DNA of 64,000 nt, taken from the NCBI GenBank assembly GCA_900129675.1, contig FSRD01000002.1, positions 806,001-870,000 of the forward strand, given 5' to 3'. The notes under the pieces are model-generated. The model saw only the letters and a list, made by a program, of their open reading frames with translations. It searched no databases and was not told the DNA's origin. This DNA comes from Bradyrhizobium erythrophlei. GTDB lineage: Bacteria; Pseudomonadota; Alphaproteobacteria; Rhizobiales; Xanthobacteraceae. The translations under genes and the position numbers were made by a program. Position 1 is the first letter of the stretch; each line of letters starts with the position of its first letter. Of this stretch, positions 8,853 through 18,937 are shown piece after piece.

Positions 8853-10540
8853 GAACGCTTTGGGTCATCACCGCTCTTCTCACCGCGTTCCCCATGTCGG
8901 CATTTGCTCAAACAGCGCCCAGCGTGAAACATGGTCCGAACTGGATCGCTATCGGGATGTTTCTGCTGATCGTCTTGGTAACCCTCGCAATCACCTATCG
9001 ATCATCGGGAAGCACGAAATCGAAAGTCGATTTTTACACAGCGGGCCACGGTATCACGCCGCTACAGAACGGACTGGCGATCGCGGGCGATTTCCTTTCC
9101 GCAGCGGCGTTTCTTGGCTTCGCCGCACTCGTCTATTCGACAGGTTTTGACGGCCTCGTTTATGCGCTCGGCTTTCTGACAGGCTGGCCTATCGTGCTGT
9201 TCTTGATGTCCGAGCGGTTGCGCAACCTGGGCAGCTTTACGTTTGCGGATGCCGCGTCGTTTCGTCTGGATCGAACTTCGGTGCGGCTGGTCGCGGCGAC
9301 CGGTAGCCTTGTGGTCGTACTGTTCTACCTTGTTGCCCAAATGATCGGCGCGGGAAAGCTCGTCCAGCTTCTTTTTGGTGTTCACTATATCTATGCAATC
9401 GCCTGCGTTGGCGTCTTGATGATCGTCTATGTCACGGTTGGCGGCATGCAGGCAACCACCTGGGTGCAGATTACCAAGGCCGTCCTGCTGCTGGCGGGCG
9501 GCACCCTGATGGGCTTGGTGATACTCTGGCATTTTGACTTCAACCTCGGACGTCTTTTCGTCGAGGCGAGCGAGATTCACCCGAAGGGAGCGGCAATTCT
9601 CGCGCCGGGTGGACTGTTCGCCGAACCCGTTTCGGCAATATCGCTCGGACTCGCGCTTGTATTCGGCACCGCCGGCCTTCCGCACATACTCATGAGGTTT
9701 TTCACGGTGAAGGACGCGGCAGCCGCGCGGAAATCGGTCTTCTACGCGACTACCTGCGTCACTTATTTCAGCCTGGTCATACCGTTGCTCGGATTTGGCG
9801 CGGTCGTGATCCTGATGCCGGACTCGAATTACTTCAACGTCGGCGCCGGAGGACAGTTCAACAAGGTCACCGATCTCATCGGTGGGACGAACATGGCAGC
9901 GGTCCACCTTGCGGACGCGCTAGGCGGACCAGTTCTCCTGGGATTCATGTCTGCCGTCGCGTTTGCCACGATTCTGGCGGTTGTAGCTGGATTGACGCTT
10001 GCCGGCGCCTCAGCGGTCAGCCACGATATTTATGGTCAGGTCATTGCTCGCGGCAAAGCGTCGGACACCGACGAAGTTCGCGTCTCGAAGATTGCCGCAA
10101 TCGCAATCGGCATCATCGCCGTCCTGCTCGCTTTTGCCTTCGAAAACCAGAACGTCGCTTTCATGGCCGGCTTGGCCTTGGCGGTCGCCGCAAGCTGCAA
10201 TTTTCCTGTGTTGGCGATGGCGATCTTCTGGCGCGGAACCACGACGCGCGGAGCCGTTGCAGGAGGACTGGTTGGTCTCATCAGTTCGGTCCTTCTTGTC
10301 GTCTTCAGCAGGACGGTTTGGGTAGCTGTTTTCCATTTCGCCGCTGCGCCGTTTTCGTATGACAATCCGGCTTTGTTTTCCATGCCGCTCGCTTTTCTGA
10401 GCATCTTGATTTTTTCGGTTACGGACCGGAGCGCGCGGGCGGAAACGGAGCGGCAAGCCTTCGACGCTCAGTTCGTCCAATCAGAAACCGGTATCGGTGG
10501 TTTCGAGACAAAACCCAACCTCGCGGGAAACGCCGCATGA
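8849..10540 (+). CDS. actP: Cation/acetate symporter ActP (sodium:solute symporter family)
   Basis: A 563-residue sodium:solute symporter with about 13 membrane segments and a cleavable-looking leader ending AFAQ near residue 22, as in ActP proteins. It would import acetate, glycolate or another short monocarboxylate driven by Na+ or H+. Motifs include GLAIAGDFLSAAAFLGF (about 80), VTVGGMQATTWVQ (about 205) and FGTAGLPHILMRFFTV (about 275). The ATG at 8849 overlaps the DUF485 stop and has AAAGGAG upstream; a GTG at 8840 is in frame but has no advantage. It ends the rightward gene set, and the substrate could be a product of the upstream catabolic enzymes. Confidence 0.92.
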   Translation: MRTLWVITALLTAFPMSAFAQTAPSVKHGPNWIAIGMFLLIVLVTLAITYRSSGSTKSKVDFYTAGHGITPLQNGLAIAGDFLSAAAFLGFAALVYSTGFDGLVYALGFLTGWPIVLFLMSERLRNLGSFTFADAASFRLDRTSVRLVAATGSLVVVLFYLVAQMIGAGKLVQLLFGVHYIYAIACVGVLMIVYVTVGGMQATTWVQITKAVLLLAGGTLMGLVILWHFDFNLGRLFVEASEIHPKGAAILAPGGLFAEPVSAISLGLALVFGTAGLPHILMRFFTVKDAAAARKSVFYATTCVTYFSLVIPLLGFGAVVILMPDSNYFNVGAGGQFNKVTDLIGGTNMAAVHLADALGGPVLLGFMSAVAFATILAVVAGLTLAGASAVSHDIYGQVIARGKASDTDEVRVSKIAAIAIGIIAVLLAFAFENQNVAFMAGLALAVAASCNFPVLAMAIFWRGTTTRGAVAGGLVGLISSVLLVVFSRTVWVAVFHFAAAPFSYDNPALFSMPLAFLSILIFSVTDRSARAETERQAFDAQFVQSETGIGGFETKPNLAGNAA

Positions 10541-10798
10541 CCTCAGGCGCGCGATCCGCAGACGCGACGAAACTCTTTGGATTACCCCAGCTCAAGCAGT
10601 CCGCGTAATGAGCGGTTGTGGAATGGCCGCTTGTGGCGCAAAGCGGCCGTTCGTACGCAAACCGCATCCCGTGACTGATAAGGAATAAGTAGAGAGTCTA
10701 TAGTTTGGAACAGGCTCGGGGAGGGGGCGCTTAGCCGTTCATAGTGGGAAGCCGCGACATCGGCGCGTGCATCTTCGTGACTTTGGATCGGACCGGCT

Positions 10799-10825
10799 GC
10801 GGCGCCCTGTTCCAGAGGGCGCCGC
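10799..10825 (-). terminator. Strong hairpin between convergent permease and MFS genes
   Basis: GCGGCGCCCT (10799-10808) pairs perfectly with AGGGCGCCGC (10816-10825) across a 7-nt loop. It lies just past the stop of the leftward MFS gene and 260 nt after ActP. No U-run follows on either strand, so it is a terminator-like hairpin rather than a textbook intrinsic terminator. The rest of 10541-10839 holds nothing I recognise. Confidence 0.45.
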
Positions 10826-10839
10826 GGCCGGTGGGACGA

Positions 10840-12138
10840 TCAGGTGGCCGGCTGCGCGACGCCTTTGATGACCTCGAGATCGGCCGTCAGCGTCTTGCCC
10901 TTGGTTTCCGGCCCGAGCAGCACGGAGATCACGACTAGGACCAGGAAGAGTATCGTGCTGATCATCATCGGCATGGCGAAGCCGAAGTTCATCTGCACGG
11001 CCAGATAGGTCAGCACCGGCGCTACCAAGCCGCCCCAAATCGCCCCCTGATGAAAGATGAATCCGGACGCCGTCGCCCGCACCTCGGTCGGGAAGCGCTC
11101 GCACAGGTAGCTCGGCATTTGCCCGTAGATCGAGCCGCCGAACATGCCTTGCACGATGAACGCGCTGACGATGTAGATCGGATCAGTGGTCCACAGATAG
11201 AACGGCGTCAAGAAAATCGCAATCGTCGCCGGAACGATCATGCCCGGCCTGCGACCCCATATGTCCGAAACGAAGCCCCACAGGCTATTGCCGGCAAAGA
11301 CGACGATGTTGGCCCAGAACACCGGCGTGGCCACCATCAGCGGCGTCCAATTCAGTTCCTTCTGCAGGTATGCCGAGAACAAGGCCCAGATCGAATAGTA
11401 GACGCAGAAAGTGCTGGCTATCCAAAAGCAGGCCGTCAGCGTATTGAACAACAAGCCGCGCTTGAAGATGGAAAGCAAAGGCGCCTTCACTTCGGTCTTG
11501 GTTTCCCGCTGTTGGCGCTTATTCTCGACCCAGACCGCGGGTTCGTTCACGTAGAACCGGATCCAGACCACGACGAGGGCCGGCAGTATCCCGATCCAGA
11601 GCAGGCCTCGCCACCCGATCAGGTCGAACAGGAAGCCGTAGGCGAGCGCCGATAACGCGAAGCCAAGCCCCCACGAGCCCTGCAGCACGCCGCTCATGAA
11701 GCCGCGGGAGCGCGCCGGCCAGGATTCCATGGCAAGCGCCGCACCGGCCGGCCATTCAGCGCCCATCCCGATGCCAAGCAGCGCGCGGAAAAAGAACAAA
11801 AACGCAAAAGTTGGAGAAAAACCGGCGATGAAGTTGCAGAGCGAGTACCAAAGAATGGAAATCATCAGCGGGGTCTTTCGACCCATCCGGTCGGCCATCC
11901 AACCGGCGGCCGTCGCGCCCACTAGGCGCAGCCACAGGGTGATGGTGAACACTACAGTGACCGCGGTTAAGGGAACGTCGAATTCCTTGGCGATCGGCAC
12001 CATGATCAGCAGAAAGATCGTGAAATCGAACGCGTCGAGCGTCCAACCCAGCCAAGCCGCGATCCACGCCTTCCATTGCTCCTTGCTTGGCTCCTTCCAC
12101 CAGGGGATTTCCGAAGAGGAATTAAGCGTGATTGACAT
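10840..12138 (-). CDS. MFS transporter, sialate/carboxylate:H+ symporter-like
   Basis: A 432-residue, 12-helix major facilitator. The loop motif WMADRMGRKTPL between helices 2 and 3 and GRRPGMIVPA between helices 8 and 9 are clear, and the opening WLGWTLDAFDFTIFLLIMVPIAKEF is typical of the sialic acid/lactate/aromatic-acid symporter branch. The ATG at 12138 is preceded by CGGAG; an extension to 12321 in the same frame lacks family character. The gene converges on ActP. It probably imports an organic acid, possibly one fed to the catabolic genes to its left. The precise substrate cannot be assigned. Confidence 0.88.
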   Translation of the reverse strand: MSITLNSSSEIPWWKEPSKEQWKAWIAAWLGWTLDAFDFTIFLLIMVPIAKEFDVPLTAVTVVFTITLWLRLVGATAAGWMADRMGRKTPLMISILWYSLCNFIAGFSPTFAFLFFFRALLGIGMGAEWPAGAALAMESWPARSRGFMSGVLQGSWGLGFALSALAYGFLFDLIGWRGLLWIGILPALVVVWIRFYVNEPAVWVENKRQQRETKTEVKAPLLSIFKRGLLFNTLTACFWIASTFCVYYSIWALFSAYLQKELNWTPLMVATPVFWANIVVFAGNSLWGFVSDIWGRRPGMIVPATIAIFLTPFYLWTTDPIYIVSAFIVQGMFGGSIYGQMPSYLCERFPTEVRATASGFIFHQGAIWGGLVAPVLTYLAVQMNFGFAMPMMISTILFLVLVVISVLLGPETKGKTLTADLEVIKGVAQPAT

Positions 12139-12619
12139 GGCATGCTCCGTTTGTTGGCTTCCCGGTTGCTCAAAAAGAGATTGCTGGCCGCTTGGAAAGC
12201 GGCACGCAAAGGTGGGAAGATGAACGTGAGTGGAGAGCCAAAAGAGACGGCAATCTCCCGAGAGATCATGCCTGCCGACGGCAGCAACCCTGCCTAGCGC
12301 AATGAACGGGGATTTCGGCACGTCCCCGCCTAACGGAGGGCGGCCCTTAGACGAGTCGACAGCTTATCTCTCACCAACGGGCGTGGCAAAGAGTAAGGAT
12401 TGCTGTCACCTTTCCAACGCCGCAGCTCCATTGCCTTCACGAAGTTTCTAGCAGGAACAGCAGCTAGACCATGCGCCGCAACAAGCCGATGAGATGTGCC
12501 ACGATCTTGGCGTTTGCCGCGTCTTCAAAGGGATAGCCGTGAACGACCCAGGAGCCCGCTCGCGGACTTGGGTCACATCCTGAGCTGCTCGAGATAGGAG
12601 ATGTTCGCCACCGTCTTTT
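12139..12619. other. Gap with one unassigned C-terminal protein remnant
   Basis: The first 60 nt are the MFS leader. Near 12475-12560 the minus strand reads as a short coding-like tail (WVVHGYPFEDAANAKIVAHL followed by IGLLRRMV and a stop), which looks like the end of a decayed protein I do not recognise. The remainder shows nothing. Confidence 0.3.
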
Positions 12620-12919
12620 TCATTGCTCGGGGTCTTGTTCGGCGAAGCGTTGCGGCCATCGCACGAGAGGCGACGCGTTTGCATGCTTTGCCGCGAGGTC
12701 GTCTTGTGAACGAACGGCAGCCGCAATGGCCGGAGGAGAGGGTTCTAAAACTACCTTCTCAGGCCACTTGTGGTCCGACCGAATACGGATGTGCAGCTTT
12801 TCGCTTAGCTGCGGTTTGCGGATAAGGCCGGCTGTCGGGTCTTGGAGATACGCATCGGCCGCAAACAGCAGCACCAGCAGAACACCTCCTACGTACATGA
12901 AATACGGACCAATGGGCAT
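12620..12919 (-). CDS. Small single-pass membrane protein, unknown function
   Basis: A 99-residue protein starting MPIGPYFMYVGGVLLVLLFA, so one N-terminal membrane helix followed by a polar tail with the segment LHIRIRSDHKWPEKVV. I recall similar short proteins with this opening and the IRIxSDxKWPE pattern in bradyrhizobia, but know no function. The ATG has GAGG eight bases upstream. The C-terminal 30 residues are proline- and charge-rich and may be a shifted or truncated end. It follows the broken exported-protein gene at 12942-13301 by 22 nt on the same strand. Confidence 0.55.
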   Translation of the reverse strand: MPIGPYFMYVGGVLLVLLFAADAYLQDPTAGLIRKPQLSEKLHIRIRSDHKWPEKVVLEPSPPAIAAAVRSQDDLAAKHANASPLVRWPQRFAEQDPEQ

Positions 12920-12941
12920 ACCGGCCTCGACTACGGTGGGT

Positions 12942-13301
12942 TCATATCTTCTGCGCCGTCCAGTACCCAGCGCATCGCGCATTTCCCGATCACCCGCTCC
13001 AGACTCCTTGGCCTGAGATGCCGTTCAGCCGACCTGATCCGGACGCATACCTTTCTCCGACGACGACAGATGCGCGAACGGCACCGGATTTCGCTACACG
13101 TCCTTTGAACTTCGGAAGATTGGGGTGCGTGACCAAGCCGCTCGAGATGATCACGGTGAAATCGTAGCGCGGATCGCAGGATCCCCTCTGTGTCACGAAA
13201 TTCAGATTCCACGATCCATCATAGGTGGATCTCGCCGCAGCCGATCGAACAAGCGATAAGCAGATTGTTGCAGCGGCGAGCGCGACAATCTTCTTTTTCA
13301 T
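12942..13301 (-). pseudogene. Exported hypothetical protein with an in-frame TGA
   Basis: The gene starts at ATG 13301 after TTGGAAG and encodes a signal peptide (MKKKIVALAAATICLSLVRS) and a mature domain with FVTQRGSCDPRYDFTV and THPNLPKFKGRV. It reads to GQGVWSG and meets TGA at 12990-12992. The same frame then continues SGNARCAGYWTAQKI to a TGA ending at 12942, which is the tail expected for this family. So a single nonsense codon removes about 15 residues, including one Cys that would pair with the Cys of SCDP. The truncated product might still be made. Confidence 0.7.
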
Positions 13302-13319
13302 CTTCCAAGCACCTTCCAA

Positions 13320-13624
13320 GACGGGCCGCCTCGCTGCCCTGATTTTGATCCAACTGCGAATCTAGAAACGAAAGCATCGGAGCCACTCGTCGAGGGCTCT
13401 GCTTCACCTTGGTGAGCGGCCCGCCCGCTACGTTACGACCTTGTTGCCTCGATTTCGGACATCGAGGTTATCGGTCGGGGAGGAGTGCGGGCCTGTAGCA
13501 AGGACCTTAGGAGGTCCTCAGTTATCCAACTGATCCCAATGACCGACGCCAATCGGGCGACCGCCGAGGTTCTTCAGCAACTCGCTTGGCATCGCAGTAG
13601 GCGACGCATTCAATTGGGAGGGTG
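13320..13624. other. Intergenic gap, nothing recognised
   Basis: I found no coding pattern, hairpin terminator or repeat that I can defend in this stretch between the exported-protein relic and the end of the LysR relic. Confidence 0.3.
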
Positions 13625-14615
13625 CTACGCTCCAAGCGACATCGGCTCTGATCGCGGCATCCTGTGCGGGCCTATCGAACTCAGACGATCATCGCTTTTA
13701 CAGGACCTCTCCACGGGCGCTTGACGATATGAAGGCGCCAAACCGTGCTGCGCGAGGAAGTCGATGAACGCGCGCAGCTTAGGTGAGAGATATCGGTTCG
13801 ACGGCCAGATCGCCTTGAGACTGCCCTGGCAGTCGAGACCAACCGTCCAGTATCCGGCATAACGATCCGTCGTTAAGCTGGCGCCGGACGGTGAAGTCAG
13901 GCACGCACGCGATTCCCATTGCGAGCTCGGCGAAGGAGATGAGAGCCTCGGTCGCGTTCGCAACCGCCGTGACCGGCAGGTCCAACTTGGTCGTCTCCGC
14001 GTCCACGAACGACCATCGCTGAAGTTTTCCGGTCGCCGGGTCCTTGAGATGCAGGCAGGCGTGGTTGACGAGATCTTCAGCGCGACTGGGGATGCCTCTC
14101 TTTTCAAGATAGCCAGGTGAACAGATCAGTACGAGTTGGTAGGATCCGATCCGGCGGGTCATCAATCGTGAATCGTTAACTTCGCCCGCTCGCACGACGA
14201 CATCATAACCGCCGTCGATGATCTCTCCGGGACCTTCCGCGAAGTCGATATCGAGCTCGATCTCAGGGTATTGGCTCATGAAGGCGGAAAGAGCCGTCGT
14301 CGCCAACCCGCCAAGCAGGGGCATGCTCACGCGTAGCCTTCCTTTTGGGGTACTCCTCGTCTGAGCGAACTCCTTCTCGAGTGTCTCGATTTCCGAGAAG
14401 ATGCGCCTGCAGCTCTCCAGGAAGAGTTGGCCTTCTTGCGTGAGAGTGATGAAGCGTGTGCTCCGGTGGAACAGTCTGACTCCGTGCCGTTGCTCCAAAC
14501 GCGAAATGGCTTTTCCTATAGCCGAGGATGACAAGCGCAGTTCTCGACCGGCGTCGGTAAAGCTTCGCAACTCTGCTGCGCGCACAAACGCGTTTAGGGC
14601 GCTTAGGCTATCCAT
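13625..14615 (-). pseudogene. LysR-family regulator with a C-terminal frameshift
   Basis: From ATG 14615 the protein has the LysR winged helix (SLSALNAFVRAAELRSFTDA to RLFHRSTRFITLT, residues 3-60) and a substrate-binding domain, and runs to RILDGWSRLPGQSQGD before drifting into non-family sequence and stopping at 13779. A second frame picks up exactly there with GSLKAIWPSNRYLSPKLRAF and IDFLAQHGLAP, the normal end of this subfamily, and ends at 13625. One indel near 13830-13850 therefore splits the gene. It could be real decay or a sequencing error; the surrounding region has many similar breaks. Confidence 0.8.
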
Positions 14616-14857
14616 GCTGGACCTCTTGAGGCGTCGAAGCTGACGAACGCTGTGGGAGGGGCTGGGATCGTTGGGATCGAATGCCCGTACGACAAATTTT
14701 CACCAACTCTCCCAGACTCTTATCGTCGAGCATCGAACAGTCCTGCGCCGAACGCGAGTAAAGAGTCGTTATGGGCTGTTAACAATTTGATAGTGCTGCG
14801 AGAATTGTATTGAAGTCGGCCGCGGCTGGCCGGCAAGCTTCTGGGAATGATCCAGAG

Positions 14858-16047
14858 CTAGAGGCTTTCGACCTTCTTACCGAGGCTTGCCAGCATCTGC
14901 CTCGCCCTGTGCAAATCTCTGCCCCCATCTTCCGCGGAGCGCTCGCACAGTCGCGTCAGAACAACGAAGGCTTCGTTCTCGCGTCCTTCTTCTGCGCAAA
15001 GTTCGGCCAGGCTTAGGCCGCCGCGCAGCTCCCAGGAGAACGCGCCTTGGATCCTTGCCGCCGTCATTGATTGAAGAAAGAGTGCTCTCGCCTTTTCTCG
15101 ATCGCCCTGTCGCATTGCGAGACATCCAAGACCTCTCAACGCCTCCGGCGTACTCCAGCCCGAGTCGCCGGCCGCGAGCCTCTGCCAGACGATCTCGCCG
15201 ACGAAGTCTGCGCGGAGAGTGGCGAGCATGTCAGCGAACAAGGGGTTTGTGACGCGCGCCATGATCGCATCGATGTGGCGGAGTGAAGCGGATTTTGGTT
15301 CTTGTTCGAGATCGGCAACTCTCTCATATATTTGCGACCAGAGAGGCCAATACCCGTGCGGCAGGTCTGCCGAGTGCTCCTTCAGCAACCCTATGTACCT
15401 CCCGGCGGAAACCAGATCGTGAGACCAGAATGCCATTGGTATGGCGGCATTCGACAGTATGTAGCAGATCGTGGGCGCATAGCCGAGCTTCAAGGCTTCC
15501 TGAACTCCCTCCTCGGCGACGGCAGTAGCGCGGCGCGTGAGGCCGAGCGGCCACAAGATGCGGGCCAGATGGGAACGCGACGCCACACGATGATCGTACT
15601 CGTTGAAGCTCATGTGGAGGGTTCGAACGAAGGTTCCGGGATGGCCAACCGCGCGTTCGGCAAAGCCGCGGGCCTCGTTCAGGCGCCCAACGAGGAACAA
15701 GCCGAGAGCCATCAGGCGATCCCTGACGACGAGCATTCGACTATCCGCTGCGACTTTGGCCACCGAATCGAACCGTTCGCAGAACTCCAATGCACGTCGA
15801 TAATCGGCATGAAGGTATCGTTCGCGGGTGAGCTGCCACAAAGCGCATAGCTGGAAGCTCGTCGCGCCGATCTTCTCGGCGATCGCCAGCGCACGCGCAG
15901 GTGCCGACGCTATCGTCGGTGCCGTGCCGCGCGCATTGAAGACGGCGACGCCGAGAGCCAGTCTCAGCTTCATTTCGGACTCGGATCCTTCCAGTCCGAA
16001 CCGATCTACGAACTTCAGCGCATGCTCCGCTCGATCCGCGTACTCCT
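14858..16047 (-). pseudogene. C-terminal half of a large TPR-type ATPase/regulator, beheaded by an IS
   Basis: About 395 residues of alpha-helical repeat protein, with repeated patterns such as ALAIAEKIGATSFQLCALW, RATAVAEEGVQEALKLGY and GDREKARALFLQSMTAARIQ. This matches the C-terminal tetratricopeptide-like region of the CadC/LuxR-type winged-helix plus AAA-ATPase regulators common in bradyrhizobia. The coding sequence runs without break up to the terminal inverted repeat of the insertion element at 16048. The N-terminal DNA-binding and ATPase parts are not found on the far side of the element, so the insertion was accompanied by deletion or rearrangement. No intact start remains. Confidence 0.65.
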
Positions 16048-17140
16048 TGTGTGTACCGAAAACCCTATCCGGGTTTATCGAATGATAGAATCGGCTAAGT
16101 TGGCGCGATGATCGCGCTGATCTGCTTCGTTCTGGCCGTGCTGGCCTCGCCATTCAAGTCGAACATCCGGCTTGAGGCGGAGAATGCAGTGCTTCGACAT
16201 CAGCTGATCGTCTTGCGACGCAAGCAGAAAGGCCGGGCTCGGCTCACGAACAACGACCGCTGGTTCTTCGTTCAGCTCTATCGCTGGTTCCCGTCGATCC
16301 TTCCGGTTCTCATGATTATTCGACCCGAAACGCTGGTGGGTTGGCATCGGGCCGGCTTTCGCCGCTATTGGCGTTGGAAATCGTGTCGACGGGGAGGGCG
16401 ACCGCAGATCGAGACAGAATTGCGCGCGCTGATCCGGCAGATGAACACAGAGAATTTGCTTTGGGGTGCGCCGCGCATCCACGGCGAACTGCTCAAGCTC
16501 GGGTTTAGCGTTGCTCAATCAAGTGTCGCCAAGTATATGGTCAAGCGACGCGGGCCTCCAAGTCAGGAATGGCGGACTTTTCTGCGAAACCACGCGCCGG
16601 ACATTGCCGCCATGGATTTGTTCGTAGTACCGACCATTGGCTTTAAGCTGCTGTATGGCTTCGTCATCATCCGGCTTGATCGCAGAGATCTCGTCTGGAT
16701 CGGCGTCACAACCAACCCGGCGGCGGAGTGGGTTGCACGTCAGATCACCGAGGCTTTTCCTTGGGATGGCGCTCCGCGCTATATGATCCGAGATCGAGAT
16801 CGAATCTACGGCACTGTCGTCACGCGCCGACTGCGTGCCATGGGTATCCGAGACAAGCCAATTGCACCGGCCTCGCCTTGGCAGAACAGCTTTGCCGAAC
16901 GGCTGATCGGATCGATCCGGCGCGAGTGTTTGGACCACATCATTGTCCTGGACGAGGAACATCTGCGTCGGATTCTGAAAAACTATGCGGACTATTACAA
17001 CGGCGTGAGAACGCATCGGTCATTGAACAAAGATGCGCCTGTCTCTCGCCAGGTTCAGCGATCCGGCGTCATAAATTCGCGCGCCATACTGGGCGGACTT
17101 CATCGTCAATACGTTCGGATTTAGATTTTCGGTACACACA
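16048..17140 (+). mobile_element. Integrase-core insertion sequence with 15-bp inverted repeats
   Basis: The ends are TGTGTGTACCGAAAA at 16048-16062 and its exact inverse at 17126-17140, enclosing a single transposase gene with only 45 nt to spare on the left and about 16 on the right. Total length is 1093 bp. The bases outside the repeats do not match each other, so no target duplication survives. Confidence 0.85.
16108..17124 (+). CDS. Integrase-core (IS481/IS3-like) transposase
   Basis: A 338-residue DDE transposase encoded in one frame. An N-terminal helical region with LRHQLIVLRRKQ precedes the integrase core, where the acidic triad sits in AAMDLFVV (about residue 170), MIRDRDRIYG (about 228) and NSFAERLIGSIRREC (about 265). 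The C-terminus YNGVRTHRSLNKDAPVSR is typical of rve-domain transposases. The gene fills the element at 16048-17140 and looks intact, so the element may still be active. I cannot place it more exactly among integrase-core IS groups. Confidence 0.88.
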   Translation: MIALICFVLAVLASPFKSNIRLEAENAVLRHQLIVLRRKQKGRARLTNNDRWFFVQLYRWFPSILPVLMIIRPETLVGWHRAGFRRYWRWKSCRRGGRPQIETELRALIRQMNTENLLWGAPRIHGELLKLGFSVAQSSVAKYMVKRRGPPSQEWRTFLRNHAPDIAAMDLFVVPTIGFKLLYGFVIIRLDRRDLVWIGVTTNPAAEWVARQITEAFPWDGAPRYMIRDRDRIYGTVVTRRLRAMGIRDKPIAPASPWQNSFAERLIGSIRRECLDHIIVLDEEHLRRILKNYADYYNGVRTHRSLNKDAPVSRQVQRSGVINSRAILGGLHRQYVRI

Positions 17141-17604
17141 GCTATCAGCCAATCTCTTGTATTCGAGTGAGGGCTGTCGCTCGAAACAGGGTTGCTTGTT
17201 GAAGGCAGTGCGGCAATTCAGGTGGCGAGACTTGTAGACGGCGTCCTTCGTGTTGCACGTTGTTTGTGAGTCGGGGTTTAAAGATGGTCGGTCGCGCAAA
17301 ATCCGTCGGCATTGGCGGCAAACCGCTCAAAAGCGAGTTGCATCATTGCTGGCCGCGCGGTCTCTCGCGTCTATGGCAAGATTCTGACGGCAAAGTAACG
17401 CGATTATCTTGGGACGGAAGCGAACTTAGGGCTCCTCCAAAACAGTTCGGTGCGATTACTAATGCTCACCATATGGACGTCGGCGGCCCGTGGTCAACTT
17501 CGATTGAGCAGATGTTTGGAGACGCTGACAGCGCTTTGCCAGGCTTGGTTACAAAACTCGAAAACTTGTCCTACCTTGAGATCATTGCGCCAATCATGGC
17601 AGAC
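17141..17604. other. Unassigned sequence between two transposon remnants
   Basis: An open frame runs from ATG 17284 (MVGRAKSVGIGGKPL) to 17604 and beyond, but its composition and lack of family features do not support a gene. The missing half of the TPR regulator is not here. Confidence 0.3.
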
Positions 17605-18240
17605 CAGCTTACCCCAACTTCGTCGAGAGGCTGCATGACGTGGTGGGGCTTTACGTCAATCCACCCGAGCATGCCATCGTGCTCTCGGTCGACGAGAAGA
17701 GCCAAATCCAGGCGCTCGATCGCACCCAACCGGGGCTGCCCCTCAAGAAGGGGCGCGCCGCCACTATGACACACGACTACAAACGCAACGGCACCACTAC
17801 CCCGTTTGCCGCCTTCGACGTGCTCGAAGGCAAGGTCATCGGACGCTGCATGCAGAAGCATCCGCATCAGGAGTTCATCCGCTTTCTCAACCAGATCGAG
17901 GCTCAAGTCCCAGCCAAAAGAACCGTCCATCCTCGACAACTATGCGACCCATAAACACCCGAAGGTGCGCAAATGGCTCGATCGCCATCCGCGGTTCACC
18001 TTCCATTTCACGCCCACCTCTTCATCGTGGCTCAATGCCGTCGAAGGCTTCTTTGCCAAACTCTCCAAACGGCGCCTCAAACGCGGCGTATTCCGATCGG
18101 TCCGTGAACTCAAGGCCACCATCAACCGCTTCCTCGACCAAACCAACAATGATCCCAAGCCCTTCACTTGGACCGCAGATCGGGACAAAATCATCGCCGC
18201 CGTCAAACGAGGGCACCAACTGTTAGATTCGATCCACTAG
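17605..18240 (+). pseudogene. IS630-family transposase remnant, 5' truncated and frameshifted
   Basis: The preserved part starts with FVERLHDVVGLYVNPPEHA and VLSVDEKSQIQALDRTQPGL (first catalytic Asp), continues MTHDYKRNGTTT, and reaches VPAKRTVH near 17925. There the frame shifts, and the other frame continues ILDNYATHKHPKVRKWL (second Asp) and TSSSWLNAVEGFFAKLSKRR (catalytic Glu) to the stop at 18240. The N-terminal helix-turn-helix half is missing. A matching N-terminal IS630 piece without a body occurs at 36348-36539. Confidence 0.85.
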
Positions 18241-18347
18241 CTAGAGCCATTAGTTTCCAATCCCACTTGTCTTGCGGCAATCTCAGAAACGAATCGTGAT
18301 GTAGGATTCCGCCGCTGCCATTCCATTTCCCGGTTGCATCGAGACGC

Positions 18348-18794
18348 TTAGGCCGCGGCCACAAGGGACCCTCGTGCGATGTCGCGAAGCACCGCAGCTT
18401 CCTGGTCCTTTTCAGCGAGGCGGGAATTGAGAATGTCGCCGATGCTGATGACGCCAACGAGCTTGTGTTCCGATACCACGGGCAGGTGGCGCGCACGCTG
18501 GTTCGCCATCTGCCGCATCACGTCCGCCACAGGATCCTCCGGGCTGACGATCAAGCCGATTTCAGCCATGGCCGCACTGACACCTGAAGCCAGCGCGTCA
18601 TTGCCTCGTGCCGCGATGAAGCGGACAATGTCACGCTCCGACAGTAGCCCGACCAGTACTCCACGAGCATCGACGACGAGAAGCATTCCGACCTGCTCAT
18701 CCGCAATCATTGCTGCCGCCTGACGAATCGAAACGTCAGGTGAAATCACAACAAGCTTCGCATTGTTGGCCCGAAGAATATCCTGAACACGCAT
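18348..18794 (-). CDS. Tandem CBS-domain protein
   Basis: A 148-residue protein made of two CBS domains (about residues 8-62 and 73-130). The first has VSIRQAAAMIADEQVGMLLVVD and LLSERDIVR; the second has DPVADVMRQMANQRARHLPV and GVISIGDILNSRL. CBS pairs bind adenine nucleotides and usually regulate a partner enzyme or channel; free-standing versions like this one are often stress- or energy-responsive in alphaproteobacteria. The ATG at 18794 follows AAAAGGAG. No partner gene is adjacent. It appears intact amid decayed neighbours. Confidence 0.92.
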   Translation of the reverse strand: MRVQDILRANNAKLVVISPDVSIRQAAAMIADEQVGMLLVVDARGVLVGLLSERDIVRFIAARGNDALASGVSAAMAEIGLIVSPEDPVADVMRQMANQRARHLPVVSEHKLVGVISIGDILNSRLAEKDQEAAVLRDIARGSLVAAA

Positions 18795-18937
18795 TTGTGG
18801 TCTCCTTTTCAGTCGACGAGTGCTTACGAATGGGACACTCGTTCCTTTGCGGTAGAACGATTTGGCGCGGCGGAGCCGATCGCAGTAGTATGCTCGAGGG
18901 GATAAGGCTTATGCTGCCGCTGAATGCGCCTTTCTCC

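Noticed and set aside
16041..17150. A target-site duplication for the integrase-core IS
   Set aside because: Bases outside the two inverted repeats do not match in any register I tried.
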